From Thiomicrorhabdus sp. (GTDB lineage Bacteria; Pseudomonadota; Gammaproteobacteria; Thiomicrospirales; Thiomicrospiraceae), in assembly GCF_963662555.1 (NCBI RefSeq), contig NZ_OY759719.1:888985-952984 (forward strand): 64,000 nt of DNA, written 5' to 3'. The position numbers and the translations under genes were made by a program. Positions 18,194 through 26,046 of the stretch are shown here, one piece after another. The notes beneath the pieces were generated by a model, which did no database searches, had not been told where the DNA came from, and saw only the letters and a program-made list of their open reading frames with translations. Positions within the stretch are counted from its first letter, which is position 1, and every line of letters starts with the position of its first letter.

Positions 18194-19546
18194 TCACTTA
18201 GCTTTAACCGTTAATAGCTCTTGCCAACGAGTTGTGTAACGGTTGGACATAAGGTTTCGATTCATTTTCCAGGCCTGGTTTTGTAAACCGCTACTGGCTA
18301 GTTTAAGGGTGTTTTTGCCCATCTGTTGATTAATCTTATCTAGCGTTTGCATTAATTTATCTGACTTTGGGTTACCCGAATATTCTGGGTTAGGTGCAAA
18401 AAGGTCAATTTGTAAGTTCTGTTTATCTTGTATGTTTAATAACATCACACTGGCTTTTTGGTATGCATAGCCAGGTTGCCAGATTTTTTGTAACGCTCTT
18501 AATGCAATTTTGGTTAGTAAAATGGTGCTGTCTGACGGATAAATTAACGGCACAGTATATTGATTATGATACTGAGGTAACTGCGTTTGATAAGGTGGTG
18601 TGGTAATAAAAACATTAACGGCTTTACAAGTGCTTTTTTGTTTACGCAGTTTTTCGGCTGCAATAGCCGTATAGCTACTAACCGCTTCACGTATGACATT
18701 AAAATCAGTCATGTTTTGGCCAAAAGAACGCGATGATACAATGTTTTGTTTATTGTCTGGACTCTCTGTAAATGCCAAACAGGCTTGACCTTTTAATTCC
18801 AATACCATGCGCTCTATATTGACTGAGAATTTTTTTCTTAATGTTTTGCTATCTAAGCTCACCAAATCATACACCGTGTGAATTTTTTGTGCGTTGAGCT
18901 GCGCATTTAAGCGTTTACCGACACCCCAAATAGTCCCCACTTTAACAGTTTTATAGAGTGTATTAAGTGTCGTTTGACTGAGTTGGCTTAAATCAAAAAC
19001 ACCATCACAATCAGGCAGTTTTTTAGCTAGGTGGTTGGCAAGTTTAGCCTGCGTTTTGGAGCTGCCTATACCAACGGCAACTGGGATACCTATCCACTGC
19101 GATATGCGTTCTTTTAACTGCTTTGCATGCTGCTGAATATCGTTTTTATTAATACCTGTAAAATCTAAAAAACTTTCATCAATGGAATAAATTTCTTGGC
19201 GTACCGCAAATTGAGCACTAATCGCATGCATACGCTGGCTCATATCGGCATACAGTTCATAGTTAGAGCTAAAAACCGCTGTGTTATAGCGTTTTAATAG
19301 TGGAGCAACTTTAAAAAAAGGCTGAAACATCATGCTATTTGGCGTGGCGGCGTGATAACCGCCAGCCCCCATACTATTGGCTTTTACATGTTGTAAATCA
19401 AGATTTTTGGCGATTTGGTTAGCCGCTACAATACAACCATCATTATTAGATAACACCACAACAGGGCGATTTACCAGGCCTGGTTGAAAAGCAATTTGGC
19501 AAGAAGCGTAAAACGAATTTCCATCAACTAACGCATAGGTTGGCAT
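18194..19546 (-). CDS. umuC: DNA polymerase V catalytic subunit UmuC-like (Y family)
   Basis: A translesion polymerase of about 450 residues. MPTYALVDGNSFYASCQ carries the first catalytic Asp. SIDESFLDFTG carries the acidic pair, VAVGIGSSKTQAKLAN the finger motif and TIWGVGKRL the helix-hairpin-helix. The DUF4113-like C-terminus (SSGLQNQAWKMNRNLMSNRYTTRWQEL) is typical of UmuC. I chose the ATG at 19546, where the family starts. The open frame runs 37 codons further up without support. umuD lies divergently at 19847, whereas most UmuDC pairs form one operon. Two copies of the dispersed palindrome lie in the gene (18268 with one mismatch, 19473 perfect). Confidence 0.92.
   Translation of the reverse strand: MPTYALVDGNSFYASCQIAFQPGLVNRPVVVLSNNDGCIVAANQIAKNLDLQHVKANSMGAGGYHAATPNSMMFQPFFKVAPLLKRYNTAVFSSNYELYADMSQRMHAISAQFAVRQEIYSIDESFLDFTGINKNDIQQHAKQLKERISQWIGIPVAVGIGSSKTQAKLANHLAKKLPDCDGVFDLSQLSQTTLNTLYKTVKVGTIWGVGKRLNAQLNAQKIHTVYDLVSLDSKTLRKKFSVNIERMVLELKGQACLAFTESPDNKQNIVSSRSFGQNMTDFNVIREAVSSYTAIAAEKLRKQKSTCKAVNVFITTPPYQTQLPQYHNQYTVPLIYPSDSTILLTKIALRALQKIWQPGYAYQKASVMLLNIQDKQNLQIDLFAPNPEYSGNPKSDKLMQTLDKINQQMGKNTLKLASSGLQNQAWKMNRNLMSNRYTTRWQELLTVKAK
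18268..18279. repeat. Dispersed palindrome, 11/12 match, inside umuC
   Basis: TCCAGGCCTGGT, in the frame that encodes Gln-Ala-Trp (NQAWK) near the UmuC C-terminus. Confidence 0.75.
19473..19484. repeat. Dispersed palindrome inside umuC
   Basis: Perfect ACCAGGCCTGGT, read on the minus strand as Pro-Gly-Leu-Val (FQPGLVN) near the UmuC N-terminus. Confidence 0.9.
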
Positions 19547-19846
19547 AACGCGTGTACTCAAAAGATAGGTAAAGAGAGTAAAAAATATTAACTGTGTATT
19601 GGCTGTTATTTCAGAAGGTATTTCTATATAATCCAATTTATGAAAAGTGTAACACAAATCAAGATACGGCTGTTATGGTTTTTATTTATATCTAAAGCGT
19701 AATATCTTCAGTCCAATTTTGGCTATGACGTACCTAAACACTATAAACAATATGTGTGTGATGATTCATGTGGAACACGTCTGAGTAATCATAGCCTGGG
19801 TTATAAAAGTAGCCATAAACAATAAAATTAAAAGTGAGAGAGCAGA

Positions 19847-20494
19847 ATGAATCAAAAAACAGATAACACAGTGACTCCTATTTCTCACGGTGGAGTACGC
19901 CAAGGAGCAGGACGTAAAAAAGGTACTGGTAAATTTGGTGAACCAACAAAGGTAATGCGGGTTCCGCAATCAAAGGTAGCGGCAATACAGGCCTGGTTAA
20001 ATTTACAAAACAAGCCCAATGCTAAGCTGTTACAGCAAGCTTTGCCCTCTAATCAGCCTCAGTTTGATTCGCCTTTTATTTGGCATATGCCTGAAAAAGA
20101 GAGTGAATTTGTTGAGTTACCTTTGTACGCTCATAAAGTGGTGGCAGGTTTTCCAAGCCCTGCGGAAGATTATATTGAAGCAAGATTGGATTTAAATGAG
20201 AAATTGATTCGTAACAAAGAGGCTACGTTTTTACTCTCTGTTCAGGGCGATTCTATGAAGGATGTTGGTATTTTAGATGGCGATATTTTGGTGGTAGATC
20301 GTAGCATTCAGCCGCAAGATGGTAAAATTGTGATTGCTGCATTAGACGGTGAATTGACTGTAAAACGTTTGTCAATGAAATCAACAGGGACTTGGCTAGT
20401 ACCAGAAAATGAAAACTACCCGCCAATTTTGGTTAGAGAATCGTCTGATATTGTTATTTGGGGAGTGGTAACGGCCACTATTTCACAATTTTAA
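19847..20494 (+). CDS. umuD: UmuD-like S24 peptidase with extended N-terminus
   Basis: A 215-residue LexA/UmuD family protein that self-cleaves on RecA filaments. The cleavage region VVAGFPSPAEDYIE (Ala-Gly bond), the nucleophile in QGDSMKDVG and the Lys in ELTVKRLS are present. About 75 extra residues precede the cleavage region, against about 25 in E. coli UmuD. They start with GGVRQGAGRKKGTGKFGEPTK and VMRVP, a basic Gly/Arg/Lys-rich motif seen in long UmuD proteins. The long UmuD of Acinetobacter acts as a repressor, so this part may bind DNA; that is inference. A near-copy of the dispersed palindrome (19986) encodes IQAWL in this part. Confidence 0.88.
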   Translation: MNQKTDNTVTPISHGGVRQGAGRKKGTGKFGEPTKVMRVPQSKVAAIQAWLNLQNKPNAKLLQQALPSNQPQFDSPFIWHMPEKESEFVELPLYAHKVVAGFPSPAEDYIEARLDLNEKLIRNKEATFLLSVQGDSMKDVGILDGDILVVDRSIQPQDGKIVIAALDGELTVKRLSMKSTGTWLVPENENYPPILVRESSDIVIWGVVTATISQF

Positions 20495-20633
20495 TAAGTA
20501 AAGCAATGGCTTTTTTACATTTTTTTAACAAAGAGGAAGCCTGGCTATAACTGGATTTAGGGCTGCATTAAAAAAACAATTTATTTTATGTGGGTTTACA
20601 GGCTAGAATGGTTGAAATATTCGAGTTTAAAAT

Positions 20634-20645
20634 ACCAGGCCTGGT
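20634..20645. repeat. Dispersed palindrome between umuD and a GGDEF gene
   Basis: Perfect ACCAGGCCTGGT with flanks T...A (14 bp symmetric). It lies 140 bp after the umuD stop and 112 bp before the next start. Confidence 0.9.
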
Positions 20646-20757
20646 AAATTTTGTTTGCTATTTACAGGCGTTGATATCTTTTTAAGAGGCAATAAACTCG
20701 TAAATGAGAGATATAATTTTTAATCTAAATTTAATCCCCTTTGTTTAGGAGCGTTTT

Positions 20758-22641
20758 TTGAGTCTTATGCAACAGCGAAAAAAAATCTCACCTATAAATA
20801 TTGTTAGTGCGCTCGTTTTTATGTTAATCGCTGTTGCAGTGTATTGGTTATATAACAATGCTAAAGCTCAGCTTTTAAATGATTCATTAAACAACTATCA
20901 AAAAAAAATCTCACATGAAATAACTGGCTTAATAGACGATAGTCGTGAAGCTTCTATGGTGGTTGCGTTATCCCTTTCAGAAAGTAATCAAGTACATGAC
21001 TTTTTAAAACAAGATTTCTCTTCTAGTTCCACTAAGTCCCTAAATTTTGATAAGTTACTTGAGCAAATTAGTTTGCAAACACACAACGATGATTTATGGA
21101 TTCAAATTATCGATACAAAAGGCGTGAGCCGTTACCGTAGTTGGACTAAAAGAGTAGGTGATTCAATCTATGAAGCACGTTCAGATGTTAAAGAAGTCTT
21201 AAAAACACCACAAATATTAAAAAGTATTAGTGTCGGTAAATTTAATTTAACCTTTAAATCTATGGTGCCACTTTTTGATAAATCTCAAAAACTATTGGGA
21301 ATAGTTGAGGTTATTTCACATGTATCTCCATTATCTCTTAAATTAAAAAAGCTACAAAACATCTCATCCATTGTTTTAGTTGATAAACATTATAAAGAAC
21401 AGTTGCTTAACGCCAGAAAAAATCGCTTTCTTGACGATTATTACATCGCTAATGAAGATATAGATTGGCACCATGTGCAAACTCTAGAAGAGCTAGGTGT
21501 TAATGAATTTCCTCAACTGCCAGCTGGACAGGTGGTAAAAAATCAAATTATTACCAAGTACGAGATTCATGATGATGCTGGTTTAGTGGTGGGTTATTGG
21601 TTTACTTTTAAACCATTAGATGCATTAACGTTTACCGATGTTGAACAGTTAAATCGACAGTATTTATACGGTTCAGTTGCGTTATTGGTCCTTACATTGT
21701 TTATTATGGTTTTATATATCTTTAAGAAGTCTTCAGACAAAAGTTTACGTTATTATCAATATGTTCTAGATTCGGCTTCTGAGATTGTTTTTGTTAGTAA
21801 TTACTCTCGTATTAAAGAGGCAAACCAGCAGTTTTTTGATTTTTATTCTGAATTTTCTAACGTGGATGAGTTCGTCAACAAATACGATTGCGTATGTGAT
21901 ACTTTTTTGAAAAAAGAGGGATTTTTACAAAAAGAACAAGATGGGGAATACTGGTTAGATTATGTATTAAAACACCCAGAAAAAAGACATAAAGTACAAA
22001 TTAAAAAAGGCCCCAAAATACACTATTTTGAAATCAAAGTAGCCTTGATTACTTTATATGAAAAACCTTTATATAGCGTTATTATGCATGATATTACCAG
22101 TGAAGAAGAGTACCGACAAAAGCTCGAATATCTATCTGAAACTGATACTTTAACAGGCATTTCAAATCGTTTGGTCTTTAATAGAACCTTAGCAAATGAA
22201 GTCCATCGTGCCCATCGATATCAACTTGATTTGTCTATAATGATTTTTGATGTGGATTTCTTTAAAAAAGTTAATGATACCTATGGTCATGAAGTAGGTG
22301 ACCAGGTGCTAATTACATTGGGGCAGGAGGTCTCAAAGTTACTAAGAGAAATAGATGTTCTATGCCGCATTGGTGGTGAAGAGTTTACCGTGATTATGCC
22401 AGAAACAAACCTTGAAAAAGCTGAGATTACTGCAGAGAGATTACGTAAATCAATTGAAACTCTACCTGAAGATACGTTACCCACTCATTTAACCGTGAGT
22501 TTTGGTGTTGCTTATATGACACGTTGGGATAACGACAAAACACTTTTAAAACGAGCGGATGAAGCCCTTTACAAAGCCAAAGAAAATGGTCGAAATAGAG
22601 TTGAAGTAGCCGATAACCAGCAGGTTAATGTAAATAGTTAA
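20758..22641 (+). CDS. Membrane diguanylate cyclase (periplasmic sensor - PAS - GGDEF)
   Basis: Makes c-di-GMP from two GTP. It has 627 residues: TM1 at about 12-32, a periplasmic sensor domain at about 35-300 (Cache-like, with ATP-free motif WIQIIDTKGVSRYRSW), TM2 at about 301-325, a PAS-like domain at about 335-450, and GGDEF at about 465-620. The active site RIGGEEF is intact. The substrate motif DVDFFKKVNDTYGHEVGD and the late motif KRADEALYKAKENGRNRV are present. The start is TTG: AGGAG lies 6 bases before it, while the ATG three codons later is too far from that site. Its signal is unknown. Confidence 0.9.
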   Translation: MSLMQQRKKISPINIVSALVFMLIAVAVYWLYNNAKAQLLNDSLNNYQKKISHEITGLIDDSREASMVVALSLSESNQVHDFLKQDFSSSSTKSLNFDKLLEQISLQTHNDDLWIQIIDTKGVSRYRSWTKRVGDSIYEARSDVKEVLKTPQILKSISVGKFNLTFKSMVPLFDKSQKLLGIVEVISHVSPLSLKLKKLQNISSIVLVDKHYKEQLLNARKNRFLDDYYIANEDIDWHHVQTLEELGVNEFPQLPAGQVVKNQIITKYEIHDDAGLVVGYWFTFKPLDALTFTDVEQLNRQYLYGSVALLVLTLFIMVLYIFKKSSDKSLRYYQYVLDSASEIVFVSNYSRIKEANQQFFDFYSEFSNVDEFVNKYDCVCDTFLKKEGFLQKEQDGEYWLDYVLKHPEKRHKVQIKKGPKIHYFEIKVALITLYEKPLYSVIMHDITSEEEYRQKLEYLSETDTLTGISNRLVFNRTLANEVHRAHRYQLDLSIMIFDVDFFKKVNDTYGHEVGDQVLITLGQEVSKLLREIDVLCRIGGEEFTVIMPETNLEKAEITAERLRKSIETLPEDTLPTHLTVSFGVAYMTRWDNDKTLLKRADEALYKAKENGRNRVEVADNQQVNVNS

Positions 22642-22725
22642 AAGTTTGCTTGTCTCAGTTAACTAAATCTTTTATATAACCAGTATAATAGCCACATAAA
22701 TAAGCTTAATTAAAAGGAATTATGC

Positions 22726-23112
22726 ATGAGTGTGTTACCAAGCCATTTAAAGTATGCCGAAACTCATGAGTGGGTATATATCGATGAAAATGGCATTGCA
22801 ACGGTAGGTGTTACCGATTTTGCTCAAGAATCATTGGGTGAGTTAATGAGCGTTACCTTTCCGCAACTAGGTATTGATATCTCTGCAGAAGAAGAGGTTA
22901 TGTCTCTAGAATCGGTTAAATCAGCTTCAGAAATATTTGCCCCTGTGAGTGGTGAAATTGTTGAAATTAACGAAGATCTTGAAGATAGCCCTGAGTTGAT
23001 TAATGAAGAACCTTACGATGGCGGTTGGTTATTTAAAATTGCCGTACATGATGCCTCAGAGTTAGATGACTTGCTATCAGATGAAGAATACCAAAAGTTA
23101 ATTGATGGCTAG
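22726..23112 (+). CDS. gcvH: Glycine cleavage system H protein
   Basis: A lipoyl carrier protein of 128 residues in glycine decarboxylation. The lipoyl-lysine is Lys65 in SLESVKSAS, with the flanking IFAPVSGEIVEIN and NEEPYDGGWLFKI that define the family. AAGGAAT precedes the ATG. gcvT and gcvP are not in the window, so this is a stand-alone locus ended by a strong terminator. Sulfur oxidisers also have GcvH-like lipoate-binding proteins (LbpA) near hdr genes. The sequence fits true GcvH better and no hdr genes are nearby. Confidence 0.92.
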   Translation: MSVLPSHLKYAETHEWVYIDENGIATVGVTDFAQESLGELMSVTFPQLGIDISAEEEVMSLESVKSASEIFAPVSGEIVEINEDLEDSPELINEEPYDGGWLFKIAVHDASELDDLLSDEEYQKLIDG

Positions 23113-23114
23113 TT

Positions 23115-23147
23115 GATGATTTGCTGATTATTTGCTGATAATTATTC
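23115..23147. repeat. 11-bp tandem repeat just after the gcvH stop
   Basis: Units gatgatttgct, gattatttgct and gataattattc begin three bases after the TAG stop. Confidence 0.65.
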
Positions 23148-23196
23148 AGACTTAGCTTTGTTAAGCTTTAGTCCTTTAATTAATGACTTAACTATT

Positions 23197-23230
23197 AAGA
23201 GGTTTAACCAGATAGGTTAAACCTCTTTTT
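23197..23230 (+). terminator. Rho-independent terminator after gcvH
   Basis: A perfect 13-bp stem (AAGAGGTTTAACC / GGTTAAACCTCTT) with loop agata and a T-run. Confidence 0.9.
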
Positions 23231-23285
23231 GTTTCATCAACGCCATATTCATTTTGTAAAAAAATCAAGTGATAAACACCTAAAC

Positions 23286-23318
23286 ACAGTACATAGAAAT
23301 ACAGTACATAGAATGTAC
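23286..23318. repeat. 15-bp direct repeat with an inverted repeat upstream of rlmI
   Basis: acagtacatagaaat is followed directly by acagtacatagaatg. The second unit ends in the perfect inverted repeat GTACATAGAATGTAC (23304-23318). It lies 22 bp before the rlmI start codon and could be an operator or a slippage product. Confidence 0.55.
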
Positions 23319-23339
23319 ACAAGAGAAGAGACCGTAACA

Positions 23340-24533
23340 ATGTTAGCTAGCCTACGATTAAAAAAGAATGAAGAACGCCGTATTAAACAAGGCCATGTTT
23401 GGGTGTACAGCAATGAAGTAGATACTCAAGCCACGTCTTTAAAATCGTTTGAACCTGGCCAGCAAGTGATTATTGAAGCCTCAAATGGCAAGCCATTAGG
23501 TATGGGGTATGTAAACCCAAATTCATTGATTTGTGCCCGAATTTTAAGTCGTAGTGCAAAGGTTGATTTTAATATCAAGTTTTTAAAAAAACGAATTCAA
23601 GCCGCCCAAGATTTACGTGAACTGTATTTTGATGAGCCTTTTTATCGATTAGTATTTGGTGACTCAGACGGTTTACCAGGCCTGGTAATTGACCGTTTTG
23701 GTGAAGTATTTTCAGTACAAATTACCACAGCAGGAATGGAAGCCGTTAAAGACGATATTATTCAAGTCTTAGAAAACCTCTATCATCCACAAGCCATTGT
23801 TATGAAAAATGACACCGCTAGCCGAAGCTTAGAAGGCTTACCTTTGTATGAAGAAGTGGTATTGGGAGAGCTGCCAGAATCGATTGTGATTACTGAGAAT
23901 AATACCCAATTTGAAATCCCAGTAGAAGACGGCCAAAAAACTGGCTGGTTTTACGATCACCGAGAATCACGTAAACGTTTACAAAGCCTTGTTAAAGGTA
24001 AACGTGTTTTAGATGTGTTTAGTTATTTAGGTGGTTGGGGCGTTGCTGCCGCTGTTGCCGGTGCTGAAGCGGTTACCTGTGTAGATGCCTCTGAATTTGC
24101 ACTGGATGGTGTTGACCACAATGCCGCTTTAAATGGCGTGGCAGAAAAAATGACCACCATTCAAGGTAATGCATTTGATGTATTAAATGCGTTAAAACAA
24201 GAAGCTGAAAAATTTGATATTGTTATCGTTGATCCCCCAGCATTTATTAAACGTAAAAAAGATTTCAAACAAGGGTTTGAGGCGTACCGTCGAATTAATG
24301 AACTCGCCATGCGAGTGTTAGAAAAAGACGGTATTTTAGTCTCTGCTTCCTGCTCGCATCACTTAACACGAGACAACTTATTGCAAGCGGTTCAGTCGGC
24401 ATCTCGCCATATTGACCGTAATGTACAATTATTTGATCAAGGTCATCAAGGGCCGGATCATCCTGTGCATCCTGCAATTCCTGAAACAGAATACATCAAA
24501 ACCTTATTTTTTAAGGTTTCACCAAGCTGGTAA
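23340..24533 (+). CDS. rlmI: 23S rRNA (cytosine-1962-C5)-methyltransferase RlmI-like
   Basis: An SAM-dependent rRNA methyltransferase of 397 residues. The N-terminal PUA domain is at about 1-75 (GHVWVYSNEVD). A linker domain has FGDSDGLPGLVIDRFG. The Rossmann domain runs from about 195 with VLDVFSYLGGWG (SAM), VTCVDASEFALD and IVDPPAFIKRKKDFKQG, and the catalytic Cys is in SASCSHH. I chose the ATG at 23340 because the PUA domain starts right after it; the open frame begins at 23229 inside the gcvH terminator. A perfect dispersed palindrome encodes LPGLV at a site where the family consensus is already LPG. Confidence 0.9.
   Translation: MLASLRLKKNEERRIKQGHVWVYSNEVDTQATSLKSFEPGQQVIIEASNGKPLGMGYVNPNSLICARILSRSAKVDFNIKFLKKRIQAAQDLRELYFDEPFYRLVFGDSDGLPGLVIDRFGEVFSVQITTAGMEAVKDDIIQVLENLYHPQAIVMKNDTASRSLEGLPLYEEVVLGELPESIVITENNTQFEIPVEDGQKTGWFYDHRESRKRLQSLVKGKRVLDVFSYLGGWGVAAAVAGAEAVTCVDASEFALDGVDHNAALNGVAEKMTTIQGNAFDVLNALKQEAEKFDIVIVDPPAFIKRKKDFKQGFEAYRRINELAMRVLEKDGILVSASCSHHLTRDNLLQAVQSASRHIDRNVQLFDQGHQGPDHPVHPAIPETEYIKTLFFKVSPSW
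23675..23686. repeat. Dispersed palindrome inside rlmI
   Basis: Perfect ACCAGGCCTGGT, symmetric over 16 bp, read as Leu-Pro-Gly-Leu-Val in SDGLPGLVIDRF. Confidence 0.9.
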
Positions 24534-24560
24534 CAGTTTGAACGACTTAGCGAGAAAAAA

Positions 24561-25760
24561 ATGAAATCGCCCGTCTTATTGACAGCAACCGATCGAATGC
24601 AACAACAGCTCGCTAAACACTGTTTTTGGGATGAATTTGAGCAAGTTTTATATATTGATGCTCGTAAACTTTTTCCTAAAGAGGGGGTGGTTACGATTTT
24701 AGGTTGGGATAACATGATGATGAATGCTCAGCCGATTCCAGAGTATCCCGATTTTTTTAAAATTATGTCGTGGCCTAAACAATCGCAATATGCCGATTGG
24801 CGAAAGCAAATTCCACAATGGGTGCAAGACAGCTGTGCGTTGTTTCCCAGTCATCAAATGACCTTACTGCATTACGCAGGTAAATACCCCCAAGTATTAG
24901 AATTGCTAGACCATGCTCCGATGTTGGCATGGCGATTAGTGACCTCAAAACTTGAAGAGCCTGAAATTGTGGCATTGCTCTCTGGTAAAAGAGCCGATAT
25001 TGCAGCAACGGTTGGTTGGCCAGGCAAAGCCGAGACGGTTAAGTTTTTAACCAATTTGCGATTACGGTTAGTGAATAAAGAGATTGCCGAGCAAATTGAA
25101 ACATGCCTGTTAGATGAGCAACGTTTAACGGCACTGCAAAACTTACCTCGGATTAACTCAATGGCGCTTTCTTTAGCGGCCAGATTTCCAGAATTAATTG
25201 GTTCAAAATTACATCACGCTTTAGCTAAGTTACCATGCAGGCCAATGCAGTGCCAAAGTATGATTGCCCAATTAGAAGATGCTTATCGAGTGGCAGACTA
25301 TTTAGGTTTGGGTGAAGCAACGGTCGATAAAATTGGCCAATGTCGTTATTTGGTTGAAGTTGGTGAAATTTACCAGGCCTGGTTAAATGAAACGATTAAT
25401 TCATTTAAACCTCAAAAAGTCTCGCTTCATCCCAGTAATAAGACACTCTTTAGCCAGCGTTTAACCACTGAACCCGTTCAGATTCATGGAATAGAGGATT
25501 GGATGGCGTTAACGCAAATTCAGCAACATGTCTGGTTAACGGATTATAAAACTCCCAATCAATTAGTTGCTTGGCAAGATGATGACGGAATTTGGGCGGC
25601 GTTAATCCATTCAGAATTACCGGCAACGCCTGAACAACTTGAACAGATAAATGAAATGCACCAGGTGATTAGAGTTCGTGGGTTAGAGAATTGTTTGGCA
25701 GGTCCAAAACAATATTCAACCTTACACTTATGGCAAGCCAAACAAATCAAAGCTACTTAA
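24561..25760 (+). CDS. Unknown cytoplasmic protein (399 residues)
   Basis: I do not recognise this family. The protein has no signal peptide or membrane segment, is rich in Leu, Gln and Trp, and is probably mostly helical. Notable stretches are LLSGKRADIAATVGWP, NLPRINSMALSLAARFPEL and a C-terminal WLTDYKTPNQLVAWQDDDG that could be a small beta unit. It follows rlmI by 27 bp on the same strand, so both may be co-transcribed. A perfect dispersed palindrome encodes YQAWL at about residues 272-275, and another lies 12 bp after the stop. Confidence 0.6.
   Translation: MKSPVLLTATDRMQQQLAKHCFWDEFEQVLYIDARKLFPKEGVVTILGWDNMMMNAQPIPEYPDFFKIMSWPKQSQYADWRKQIPQWVQDSCALFPSHQMTLLHYAGKYPQVLELLDHAPMLAWRLVTSKLEEPEIVALLSGKRADIAATVGWPGKAETVKFLTNLRLRLVNKEIAEQIETCLLDEQRLTALQNLPRINSMALSLAARFPELIGSKLHHALAKLPCRPMQCQSMIAQLEDAYRVADYLGLGEATVDKIGQCRYLVEVGEIYQAWLNETINSFKPQKVSLHPSNKTLFSQRLTTEPVQIHGIEDWMALTQIQQHVWLTDYKTPNQLVAWQDDDGIWAALIHSELPATPEQLEQINEMHQVIRVRGLENCLAGPKQYSTLHLWQAKQIKAT
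25372..25383. repeat. Dispersed palindrome inside the unknown gene
   Basis: Perfect ACCAGGCCTGGT, read as Tyr-Gln-Ala-Trp-Leu. Confidence 0.9.
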
Positions 25761-25772
25761 AAATTGATTTTT

Positions 25773-25784
25773 ACCAGGCCTGGT
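25773..25784. repeat. Dispersed palindrome between convergent genes
   Basis: Perfect ACCAGGCCTGGT, symmetric over 18 bp as TTTACCAGGCCTGGTAAA, right after the stop of the unknown gene. Confidence 0.9.
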
Positions 25785-25937
25785 AAACTGAATATGGTGA
25801 GTCGCAGAGATACAAATTCATTAAAAACAATATATTTGAATTCTTTAGAGTTTGGTCAAAAATAAACAGATTGTCACCCTCTGACTTGAGAGTCTTTTAC
25901 GTGGTTTTAAGGCTTGTAAAATGCAATTTTGGAAGAT

Positions 25938-25959
25938 TATCGGGCCAAGCCCGATAATG
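25938..25959. terminator. Hairpin between convergent genes
   Basis: TTATCGGGC/GCCCGATAA with loop caa gives a strong stem but no clear T-tract on either side. It may end lysA transcription or the unknown gene. Confidence 0.5.
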
Positions 25960-26046
25960 TCCAATGTTTTAAATAAAGAGTGTTATTTAATGATGTTTTG
26001 CTTTGAATGACTCGTTCTGTACAGCAGTGAGCCACTTGATTATAGA

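Noticed and set aside
18194..20494. LexA (SOS) box between umuC and umuD
   Set aside because: I looked for CTGT-N8-ACAG and close variants in 19547-19846 and found none. The regulator may use another consensus.
22726..23112. LbpA-type lipoate-binding protein of the sHdr sulfur pathway
   Set aside because: The sequence follows classic GcvH motifs and no hdr or lipoate-assembly genes are nearby.
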